Source: Gymnopilus junonius (Eukaryota > Basidiomycota > Agaricomycetes > Agaricales > Galerinaceae). Taken from it: a stretch of DNA of 24,780 nt. Shown one piece after another: positions 8,168 through 18,029 of the stretch (its first letter is position 1; every line of letters begins with the position of its first letter). The notes under the pieces are model-generated. The model was given only the letters and a program-made list of their open reading frames with translations. It was not told where the DNA came from and made no database searches. A program made the position numbers and the translations under genes. The stretch lies in NCBI GenBank assembly GCA_015501075.1, contig JADNYJ010000463.1, positions 1 through 24,780 of the forward strand, in the 5' to 3' direction.

Positions 8168-10185
8168 ATGTCCTTCTTTGGCCGGCAATATTCAAAATGG
8201 ATACAGACGACACATAGGCACGTCCTGGGGAGCCCCGCCCGCAAAGCTAGGCTGTATTGGGAAAGAAATATCGCCAATTTAACGACGACCGATGCACAGC
8301 GAAAAACCATTTACGCCTTGTCAACTCCGCCAGGAAAAGGCGGTGTTGCCATTGTAAGAGTATCTGGTCCGGATGCTCTGCATGTCTGGAAGCGTATGGC
8401 TCGGTCTCACAAATCTGAAAAACCACTGCTGGATCCTGCGCCCTGGAAAATGCAGCGTTGTCGTATCGTCCACCCGGAAAGCGAGATGCTCATAGATGAT
8501 GGGTTGGCTGTGTATTTCAAAGGTTCGTTAGGCTAGGTCCGCCCTATATGGTTTTTTGACTGATGTATAGTACACAGCCCCGTACTCATATACGACTTTG
8601 CCCACATTGGAATTACATATTCACTCTGGCAGGGCTCTTATTTCTGCTCTGCTCTCAGCCCTTTCTTCATTTCCGAGCCTCCGGCCGGCCGAGCCTGGTG
8701 AATTCACGCGTCAAGCCTTGCTTGGAGGCCGTTTAGACCTTACCCAAGTTGAGGGCTTACATGACTTAATTGAAGCCGACACGGAGGTACAAAGGCTATG
8801 GGCTTTGGGCAGCGCAGGCGTAAGTGTTTTTGCAGAGATCAATGCAGTATCCCACAAAAATTAAATTATCTCAGGGAGAGACGCGAGCAGAGTACGACTC
8901 TTTGCGAACACAAATTATTCATTGCCTAGCTCAAGTTGAGGCTCTTATTGACTTCGGTGAAGGCGAAGACATTGAAGAGGGTGTCTATGAGCAAGGTGAA
9001 CTTCACTGCTCTTTGCTACTTGATTGTCTTTTTTAATTTGTTTCTTCATGGAAATAGCCAGAGCTGAGGCCGCCGATCTTCTTGCGCAGATCAGGAAACA
9101 TCTGTCTGATAATAGAAGAGGCGAATTGGTCCGTTCAGGAATCAAGATGGCTATATTCGGTCCACCCAATGCAGGCAAAAGCAGCTTGTTCAATTACTTA
9201 GGTAAGTGTTATTTGTGCCTCGAATATTCTTTCTATTCTTCCTGTTAGTCAACCTCTGATTCTGATTGTCGTTTACAAGCCAATCGCCCAGCATCCATTG
9301 TGACATCAATTCCTGGAACGACAAGAGACGTTATCGAACTTACACTTGATATTGGTGGATTACCGGTCGTCGTGGCCGATACAGCTGGTTTGCGAGAAAC
9401 CCATGACGTGGTGGAAGTAATCGGTGTCCAGCGTGGTCTTGACGCGTAGGTCATCCCACCATCCTTTATAATATCATCTCATTCTCTGTTCTCGCTCGTT
9501 CGCAGCATTAAGAACGCGGATATCTCGCTATGTGTGCTTCCACTTTCTGACGTACTGTTTCGTACGTCTTCGCAAATCCCTTCCGAAGTCAAGGAGATTG
9601 TGACACCTACAACTTACTTCTTATTCAACAAGTCGGATTTGGTACCTCCTTCTCAAAGGTCGCTTTTTCAATTGGAATTGCAAGTACACCAGGCCGAAGA
9701 GGACAATATGGGCAGTCTTCAAGGTCGATCATGGATAGCCAGCTTAGCGACAGGGGAGGGCTCGCACGAGTTCGTGCAAGGCCTTGCGAAATCTTTGAAG
9801 TCCAGGTATAGAAGTCGTGGTTTCGGAATGCAATGCGACTGACAATTTTGCTGCGTTGTATAGATTCGATATTCACGACCCCAACTCATCCCAACAGGGT
9901 GTTCAATCGCAAAGCAAGCTTCATGGTCCAATTATAACCCGCGCACGTCATCGCGTACATCTCGAGTCTGCTTGTAAATTCTTAGAAGCATTCCTTGTTT
10001 TACGTGAGAGATCATTGCCTTCCTTGACTGCTCTCTTACTATTGACCACTGCAGCTCCCGAAGATGTCGTCATCGCAGCTGAGGAATTAAGATATGCAGC
10101 TCAAGCTGTCGGGCGCGTTACGGGAGACATTGGGGTTGAGGACGTGCTTGATTCTCTCTTCAAGGATTTCTGTATTGGGAAGTAG
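8168..10185 (+). CDS. MSS1: Mitochondrial tRNA-modification GTPase (MnmE/TrmE family)
   Basis: The fungal counterpart of bacterial MnmE and human GTPBP3, which with MTO1/GidA installs the 5-carboxymethylaminomethyl-type modification at wobble uridine 34 of mitochondrial tRNAs. Seven exons: 8168-8522, 8578-8819, 8875-8995, 9058-9201, 9280-9445, 9506-9805, 9864-10185; spliced length 1650 nt, 549 residues. The ATG at 8168 gives an Arg/Lys-rich, acid-poor N-terminus suited to mitochondrial import; the longer frame opens only with GTG. The N-terminal tetrahydrofolate-binding domain starts at [20 protein letters not shown] and includes [19 protein letters not shown]. The G domain has GPPNAGKSS (about 274-282), the switch IPGTTRD, DTAG (321-324) and NKSD (384-387). 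It ends FCIGK, the invariant CxGK tail carrying the catalytic cysteine. In intron 1 the acceptor is the second AG (8576-8577), because the first (8569-8570) breaks the frame. Confidence 0.96.
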
Positions 10186-11449
10186 GTGACTGTGCTGCCT
10201 ACATGGAAGATTTTACGAAGGTCTGACGACTTCAAACTTGAGTTTCGAATGTGCATTGCTAATGGCTGTCCTCTTAGGATTCGTGTAGATGAATTTCTTG
10301 CCTCAACTCAAGTTGACTAGCGAACCGCGCTGTTTAGGTAGCTCGTATTCCTTCATGAGTACCAGATTGTACTCATCGCTAGTTGTAGGTCTACTGTGCA
10401 AACCTTAGATCAGCACCGGTCTAGGCGCATTTGTGCTTTTACGATAGCATTTGATTAGCCCTATAGCGAATATCCATTCACAGAAGAATATTAGGGTTAG
10501 TTATGGAAGTAAGAGAAATCTACCCACTGGTCAACACCCCCTCAGTCATCAAGCTCGACATAATTATTGACCCATGGTATACTAGACATCATCGAAGTGA
10601 AGATGTGTCCAACATTAAAGAAATTTGGTGTCCATTGCTGTGGTTGTTGAAATCGAGGTAGCGACTGTAAATGAATAAAGATATTATCTAACTTGGGAAA
10701 AGACCACTCGTATCCGGGGAAAATGTGTAGGTCAAGGCTTTGTCAAGGTTAGTCCAACATCTGTATGTTGGATCAACAACACATCTCTGATGTTGTTCGG
10801 AGGCGATAAGCAGGCTAAATTTGGGGGTGAGGACCCTGACGGCCCTTGGTGGCGAGCCGAATCTGCCATTTAAATTGGGGAGAACATTTTGGGTAATAAA
10901 GAGCATTGTGTCCTCGAATTTTAAGACCTAGCTTTAGTCCTTGTAAAGCTCTCATGCCGTTGGGAGACGAGCCCAAGGTCGACAAACGTCGTGCTGTAGA
11001 ACAAACAGATTGATCAGTACTTTGAATGCTAGATAGGTCATATTGAAAGCACCTACGATGATGACGCATGCACAACAACAGTTCAAGGTATTCCACGATA
11101 CTAACCTTTTTCAGGAAGTTTTGCAGCAATACGAGGCCAGTGCGAGCATGTTAATAAGGGAAGCTCATAACCAGCAGAGGGAGATTGGAACATGTCGTGA
11201 TAGGGAACATGGAATGCCCAAGAGTAAGATGGCGAAGTGAGTTTCTGCGACTAGGCGTTAGCATGCCCATGATCATGACTTTACCGCGGCTCCAGAGTCC
11301 GCACTGTTAGGGGGATAGGCCGACAACGTCAACTTGAAAATCATCATATCAATGGTCATGCAGAGAGCTGTCTTCAATCACTTTCTGTTTTCCTCTCTTC
11401 TCACCTCCTGCTCAACGCTTCCTCCTTACTTCATCCATGCGGAACTGGG
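10186..11449. other. Intergenic, no recognisable gene
   Basis: 1.26 kb between MSS1 and the first F-box-like copy. It starts with the MSS1 3' UTR. Open frames on the minus strand (10688-10906, 10815-11129) and plus strand (11043-11240) show no motifs or homology I can name. A pyrimidine-rich stretch (about 11350-11436) just before 11450 is the likely promoter of the F-box-like copy. Confidence 0.45.
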
Positions 11450-12915
11450 ATGCCTCCCGCAAAACCTTCAGCACTTTCCGCCTTATCTCAGGAAATTATC
11501 GATATCATAATTGACGAAGTGGCCCGTCAGAGTTGAAATGTTCAAGGCTCGACAGCACATGCCACCCTTCGAGCATGCTCCCTCGTTTCTAAATCTTTTC
11601 ATTTTCGATGCCTCGGGCATATTTTTTCAAGCATCACCATTTATGTGGACAACTCTGGTTACAATCGGGCTGCCAGTCTCGTCAAGCTCCTACAGGGTAG
11701 AAACAGTCGTGATCTTGTCCAGGCCATCCATTCACTCCAATTTACCTTCGACGCAGCCTCATTTTCTGAAATATTCCAGCTCCCTCGCGACACGCGCCTT
11801 CGGGCCTTTAAAAGAATTGTCTACAAGTCAAGAATCAATATACACCGCAAACTTATTGAACACGGTCTCGAAACGAACAGCCTACGTAAATTGATCCACA
11901 TCTGTCACCAGGCTTCGTTGAGGACCCTTACCTTCGTCGGACAGAATGGCCAGTACTCATGGTATTCAGCCACGGCAGATATAGACTCGGCCTTTCGCGA
12001 AGTATGCGCGGGACAAACCCTCAAATCCCTGTGTTTAGACATCATCTGGGGATTTCCCGAGTCCTTGCTCATTGCTGCATTCCGATCAAGCAGCCTCCGA
12101 GAATTGAGGATTAGCAATGTGTATTTAAAAAGTCCGGGATATCCAAAGCTGCCTGTCAGATCGACTACTCCAGGGACTCCTCACTTTTTTACGATCGAAA
12201 CACTACAAATCACCTCCCTATCGTATAAGCACTTTTGTACCATCTTGCAAAATTCTTTCGCTGCTGGACATTACCCATCTTTTCCTAATCTCAGGAACCT
12301 TGTGATATCCTTTCCTGGCCGGGCAGATTGGAAAGACCTCGACCAGTTCATCCTGCATGCCACTCCTTCCTTGACAACTCTTGAATTTCATTACCTTGAT
12401 TCGATCTGTAAGTTATCCCTTTGTTTGACCAATCAATCTGATCATGCTGAAATCTGGGTTAGAAGAAGGACCTTGTGTGACCTGTCTTCCCCGGCCTCGC
12501 TCGTTTAAGCAGCATCAAACTGGTTGCAAGTTGTATAGGAGACTCATTCCACTTCAAGGGAACCCAGTATTTTCTATCTCATTTCCTCATTTCAGGAACC
12601 TCTACCATCGCTGTCAGGTCGATTGTGGTAGATGTATATGTACCTTCGAAGAAGCAGGAATGGCCCTCACGTCGCAGGAGGTTGGAATCCGGGGAAGGTT
12701 GGGTCTTCCTAGATGAAATATTGACCAGGCCAGTTTTTACGAATCTGGAGAGGGTCACTTTCAATATCAAGCTATTCTCTTCCAAGCACGAGGACCCTGC
12801 CGAATTTATTCCTCCGCAACTGGACACCACGGTCGACCTGTTATCCTTGCTTCCCAGGCTGGCAGGTGCTCCATCACTCAGACTTCAGATTCGATTGAGT
12901 TCGATGATCAGGTAG
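11450..12915 (+). pseudogene. F-box/LRR-like gene copy 1, broken
   Basis: Paralogue of the two genes that follow. From the ATG at 11450 the frame gives an F-box-like helix (ALSQEIIDIIIDEVARQ). It then meets an in-frame TGA at 11534-11536 and continues in the same frame with clear similarity to its neighbours (RACSLVSKSFHFRCLGHIF). The middle is one long open stretch (to about 12417, then a GTAAGT donor at 12418) with leucine-rich-type segments. The 3' part resumes at about 12490 in another frame (GLARLSSIKLV, then VFLDEILTRPVFTNLERV), matching the C-terminus of the other copies. No splice choice I tried joins the two halves without a stop. F-box proteins recruit targets to SCF ubiquitin ligases; this copy is probably inactive. 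A shorter protein starting after the TGA cannot be excluded. Confidence 0.6.
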
Positions 12916-13371
12916 TATCGCATACCCCGGATTAATATGTACGTCAGATACCAATCTTTTCAATTTATGATGGATAACTTCCCTTTTTGTACAGCCAAAA
13001 CTTCAACTAGATTGAACGAATTTTAGCACCTGTTTGTCACCCTTACATACAAACCACTCAGGCATATAACTGTATATCAAGCTTCTCCGACTGCAGTGAA
13101 CAGTGACCAACTGAACCGCCATCTGAATCTTGATTTCGACGTCCCAAGTTGACATAGGATGATTACTTACATTTGTTCGACATCGTGTGGGATTGAGCTT
13201 TGCGGCCCGCGCACCAGCAGCCTAACAGGCATTTCACGCTGGTCGTTCCTTTATAATGACCTGCCCGGTTACCATCCAGCTACACGCTGCACAGCCTCCT
13301 CGATGTTTGTTCCCATCTGCGCAAAAATTCATAACCCCTCTTTCTCTACCCGACCTCAAAACCTGCCCAGT
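12916..13371. promoter_or_regulatory. Upstream region of F-box copy 2
   Basis: 456 bp. The part just above the copy-2 ATG (about 13285-13320, CAGCCTCCTC.ATGTTTGTTCCCATC) matches the same position above copy 3, so the duplication included the promoter. The copy-3 TATA box is degenerate here (ATTCATAACC near 13328). Confidence 0.4.
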
Positions 13372-14875
13372 ATGATACCCAACAACGAGTCAGCGACTCA
13401 AAGCTTACCTCAAGAAATAATTGACCTCATCATTGATCAAATAGCACTCCAAAAAATCGACCACAAGACAAAGATTATGACGCTTGTAGCCTGCTCGCTA
13501 GCCTCCAGGGCCTTTTACTTGCGATGTCGAAAGCACATCTTTTCAACACTCACCTTTCCTATGGATAGTTCTGGAGAGCAACGGGCTGCGAATCTGCTCA
13601 AGGTCCTATTTCAAAGGAAGAACATTGACCTAGTTTCCAGCGTCCAAGCCCTGAGCCTCACCTTCCCTCCCACTATCTACAATGCTCCCCCAGTTCCCAA
13701 CCTCAGCAGTCGACTGCGTCCTGAAGTGTTATATAGCAAACTGCGACGAACGTTACAGGATGTTTGTAGCAGTATTACTCCAAAAAGGAAAGCACAGGTC
13801 CAACTATTGGACATCTTATGTCAGGCGCCACTGACTGCTCTTAGTATTATTGGAGAAAATGATGCTCACCGTTGGGACCCTAGGCTGGATACTCTTCTTC
13901 TTCGCATATTCTTAGGGTGTTCATCAAGCTTGAAGTGCTTGCATGTGGTTAATGTCTGGAACATTCCCAAACGGGTCTTAATATCTGCACTCACCTCAAC
14001 CAATCTCCAGGAATTAAAACTGGCTCATAGTTCTTTCGAGCGTATCGAACAGACAATTGCATCAGATAATGTTGTCTCTAATTCCATCTCGGCCATACGG
14101 ACACTCCAAATTACATATATCATGTTTCCAGATCTTCTTCGTGTCTTTCGGAACTCATTTGGTTCTCGAACTACATCGCCTCAAGTTACATTCCCAATGT
14201 TTCCCTATCTAAAAACACTTAAACTATCCTTTCCGAATCCTTACCGGCACAGTCTTGAAGAATTAATGCATTTTATATCATGCGAAACACCATGTCTAGA
14301 AACCCTTGAATTTTGTGGAGATGATTTGGACTGTATGTGCTTCAAATCGCTTCAACTTAGCAAATGCTAATTCGAGTCTTATTTTATCCAGTTTATTCCT
14401 TTAATTCACATTCTTTCCATCCCTTTTATCTCAGTGCTCTTTCTTGCCTGAAGAATTTCAAGCTTACTATAGCAACCTCTTCCTTGACCAGGTCGAATTA
14501 TCAAAGAAGTCTAGAAACGTTATCCCTCTTCTTTCTCGAGAAACGTCGCGCAATGGGGTCACTTCGATTAACTTGGATATATGCACAGAAACCGGTTTAC
14601 CACAAGACATCCTATATCCACATGATGCATGGACTGCGCTGGACCAGGCATTGGCAAATCCGGTATTCGTGGACCTTCAAGTCGTTAATTTTAACATCAA
14701 GTCTCGCCATTACGTATGCAAAGCATCAACCCCTGCCACGCAAATACAGCGTGACGCGCACGATCTACTTCCCCTCATAGCAAGGTTGACCTGGCTTGAG
14801 ATCAATATCATTTTTGAGTTCTCTGGTTATATACCTGCATTCTTACGAGAACGAAGTCGAACGGTCTTCTACTAG
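13372..14875 (+). CDS. F-box/LRR-like protein copy 2, with -1 frameshift near the 3' end
   Basis: A likely substrate receptor of an SCF ubiquitin ligase, by family resemblance. I chose the ATG at 13372 (MIPNNESATQSLPQEII) because it aligns with the copy-3 start; the open frame extends further upstream to 13159. Exon 1 is 13372-14332. The N-terminal F-box-like segment (SLPQEIIDLIIDQIALQ, then LVACSLASRAFYLRCRKHIF) is followed by about 250 residues with leucine-rich strands. Intron 14333-14391 (GTATGT...TCCAG, 59 nt). Exon 2 matches copy 3 until about 14532, where a T run is one base shorter (TTT against TTTT). The observed frame then ends at 14780 with an unrelated tail, while the homologous frame continues to 14875. 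Either a recent pseudogene, a variant C-terminus, or a base-call error. Confidence 0.65.
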
Positions 14876-15417
14876 TCCAGTACGTACTACCCTGTTGTAC
14901 CAATGATAGTACCGTGGATACCGGCGCATTTGGAATGACGTCGCCGGGCCCGCTCGGTGCTTGAAGTTTTGACTATCTTTATAGGGCTGGCTTGGTGGCT
15001 AACTTATGAAGGTAGGGATCTGCAAGTCCCATTTGGTGAGATATGGAGGCATATGGTGGAATCGGTGTAGTCATGGAGGTAGATACATACAGGTATAGCT
15101 GGCGAGGTCCTAATAAAGGACATAAATATTAGATTTGTGGGCTTGGGAGTCAGAGGCTGCATTGTCGTTATAATCAATTTTTAGGTCTTTCATAAAAGTA
15201 ATTCCTGCCACCACGCGACGTTTTAGGGCTCCCGTAGGCTGCGGACATGCACCTCATCGTCGACGGAGCGACTGGAAGTCCTGGACAGTGGTAACCCGTA
15301 ACTTGCTATAGCGCGGCACAGCCTCCTCAATGTTGTTCCCATCATCTCATTACTATGCTGGCTGCAATCTACTTATAAACCCGGCTCTCCTTACCTGGCC
15401 CTCTAAACTAGTCTAAC
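14876..15417. promoter_or_regulatory. Copy 2 to copy 3 spacer with copy-3 promoter
   Basis: 542 bp holding the copy-2 3' flank and the copy-3 promoter. A clear TATAAA lies at 15374-15379, 39-44 nt above the copy-3 ATG. The block CAGCCTCCTC.ATGTTGTTCCCATC near 15320-15345 is shared with copy 2. No gene seen. Confidence 0.5.
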
Positions 15418-16907
15418 ATGATACCCACCAATAATCTGGCAACCGAAATTTTACCTCAAGAAATAATGGATATCATCATCGATGAAATAGCGCTCCAAAA
15501 AAACGACCACAAGACGAAGGTTATGACGCTCGTAGCCTGCTCGCTAGTCTCTAGGGTTTTTTACTCGCGTTGTAGAAGACACATCTTCTCAAACCTCCAC
15601 TTTTCTCTGGATACTTCTGGAGAGAAACGGGCTGCTAGGCTGCTCAAGGTCCTATCTGAAGGGCAGAATTCCGACTTGATTTCCAACATTCAATCCTTGA
15701 GGTTCACCATTCCTCTTCCGCCCCCGGTATACAATGAACCACCAGTACCCTACCTTGTTAATCGACTACGTCTTGATATGATATATAGGAGAATGCGTCG
15801 AACTATACATAATTTCCGCAAATCTTTCGCCCCAAGACGGAAAAGTTTGTTCCAGCTGCTCAACACATTGAGCGCACAGGCATCGTTGGAAGCTCTTGCT
15901 ATTGCTGGAGAAAACGACAGCTACCGCTGGGACCCTAGGCTCGACGCTCCCATTCTCCGAGTACTCTCCGGGTGTTCTTCAAGTCTCAAGTGCTTACACC
16001 TCGTCAATATTTGGAACGTTCCCAGGCAGGTTTTGATATTTGCATTCACTTCAACCAACCTCCAGGAATTGAAATTGGCCAATGTTCGTTTCGGATATGT
16101 TGGCCAGGCCCAGATGACTCCGACGGACAATATCACCCTCTCTGCTTCGATTGTCCAGACACTTCAAATGACAAATGTCTACCTTCCAGACATATTATAT
16201 ATCTTTCGGACCTCCTTTGGTCCCTCGTCTTCAGGAATCAAACCACCGATTTTCCCTCATCTAAAAACACTCATATTGTCCTTTCCGGGTCCATTCCCAT
16301 ACAATGGTGGAGGATTGGTCAATTATATATCACGCGAGACACCGTTGTTAGAAGCCCTTGAATTTCGTGGAAATGACTTGGATAGTAAGTGCTCCTTATA
16401 GAATTCGATTTTACACATCAATTAACCAGCGACTTAGTGCATTCCTTTCCTCAATCCCTTCATCCTTTCTATCTCAGTGCTCTCTCCAGCCTGAGAACAG
16501 TCAAGCTTGCAATAGCAACCTCTTCCTTGACTGGACCGAATTATCAAAGAAGTCTAGAAGCTCTGTGCCTTTTCTTTTCTCGCGAGACATCGCGCAATGG
16601 CATTACTTCAATAGACCTGGAAATATATGCAGGGCTGGGATTACCTCGAGAAATATTGTATCCACATGAAGTATGGACAGCGCTGGACCAGGTGTTAGCA
16701 AATCCAGTTTTCGTGGACCTGAAAACCATTAATTTTAACATCAAGTCACCCCAGTATGCAAAGGAGCATCCCTCTGCGGTGCGAATACGGTCCGACGCCC
16801 ACAGTTTACTTCCTCGCATTACAGCTTTGCCCTGGCTTGAGGTCAATATGACTTTTGAGTTCATCGACTATAGTCCGGAAATTTTAACAGAACGGATTCT
16901 GCCCTAG
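15418..16907 (+). CDS. F-box/LRR-like protein copy 3, intact
   Basis: The only fully open member of the tandem trio. Two exons, 15418-16384 and 16438-16907, split by a 53-nt intron (GTAAGT...CTTAG), give 478 residues. The N-terminus has an F-box-like helix pair (ILPQEIMDIIIDEIALQ; TLVACSLVSRVFYSRCRRHIF). The remainder is rich in regularly spaced leucines (SSLKCLHLVNIW, NLQELKLANVRF, HLKTLILSF, PLLEALEFRGNDL), like degenerate leucine-rich repeats. The acceptor at 16437 is chosen because it keeps frame with the downstream homologous block; the stronger-looking AG before TGCTCTCTCC is out of phase. Role inferred: target selection for an SCF ubiquitin ligase. The target is unknown. Confidence 0.8.
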
Positions 16908-17441
16908 TACGCATTGCATACATGGCGGCAGGAAATTCCAGTCTGCAATTCAGACGGTCATTGAATGATTTGGGAATGTACATTGAGTATTTTAATTGTA
17001 ATATTGAAAATTACGCTGTTGGTCAACAGGGAAGTAAACTTTAAGGTCCCCCACATACTCCACGATATCTTCGAAATCGGTATCCTTGCAGAAGGCAGTG
17101 GCCTTATCTGCTACTAGTTCATGACCGGTACCGTAGAATGCCGAAAACCAGGAGTACAAATCGATTCCCCGTCGTGGAACAGCCAAAGGCAGACGTGACA
17201 CAAAGAAGGCTGATATTGAACCCATAAGAAAGATAGTGACAATGGTCAGAGTCATTGGAAGGCTCATAATACTCGTGTCTGTAATGAGCTGATCTGAGTA
17301 TTGTCGAGCGACGTTCAGCCCCGAGCCCGCAAAATATGGTAGAGCGTTAGTAGCGTCAGCTAGTGCACGGGCTTTGGTGTAGTGAGCTTCAGAAAGTTCA
17401 GTAAATCCGTATGGTCCGTCGCCGTTTGTATAAGATATTAG

Positions 17442-17494
17442 CTATTAAGCAAAGCTAGATAAATTTTGGGACACCGGCAAGAAAATTTACTTGC
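17442..17494 (-). other. Apparent GC-AG intron (last intron of the membrane gene)
   Basis: The exon pair ...PSPT | LISYTNGDGPYG joins in frame only with a donor GCAAGT at 17494 and acceptor TAATAG ending at 17442 (53 nt). A GT two codons further (GTAAAT) gives the wrong phase. GCAAGT is the usual consensus of the minor GC donor class. Confidence 0.6.
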
Positions 17495-17978
17495 CGTAGG
17501 CGAAGGTACATAATCTGCGTCTCGTCCGTTGTCCTTCAAGATTTGGTTCACACTGTTCTGGTGACTTGCCACATAACTTGAGAAAGCAAAAAATGAATTA
17601 GGAGTAATTCACGCAACAAAAAAAATCTTTACACAGGTTCCATATCAGAGAAGTTTAAGGTGCTCTTCACAAGAGGGCTGGTTATCTTGCTGCCCCGCAA
17701 TTTTTCCCTTTTAAATTCCATATTCACATCTGAAACAGAAGTAGCCTTGTCGACGATTCGCGTTGAAATTGACGCAGCAATAGAACTGTTGTACACCTCA
17801 ACTACCCAAGGTTCATACAGTTCTAGGCAGACAGCGGCATCGTAACCGATGGACGTATCCAATCCATTTGTATCAGGGACTGGCTTGGCTTTAAAACCGA
17901 AGATCCCTTCAGGGGAAAAAGTGTCATTTAGTCTGACAAGGACATGTTCTATTGTTGCAAAACCATTGAAGTCTGAAC

Positions 17979-18029
17979 CTGCACGGACAATCAATCCTGT
18001 GTACAAATGAAAATGATGGATGGACTTGC
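17979..18029 (-). other. Apparent GC-AG intron, 51 nt, stop-free
   Basis: ATGG|GCAAGT ... GTGCAG|GTTC. Removing it gives LSMGSDFNGFATIEHVLVRL, which reads smoothly. It has no stop and a length that is a multiple of three, so retention would add 17 residues; the alternative that it is coding cannot be ruled out. Confidence 0.5.

Noticed and set aside
10491..10500. Telomere-like TTAGGGTTAG
   Set aside because: Less than two units and not repeated; chance.
10815..11129. 104-residue minus-strand open frame
   Set aside because: Its first codon is not ATG and it contains no motif; neighbouring frames are equally open.
11512..11560. Possible 37-nt intron that would remove the TGA of F-box copy 1
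   Set aside because: Too short for this genome's introns and it shifts the downstream frame.
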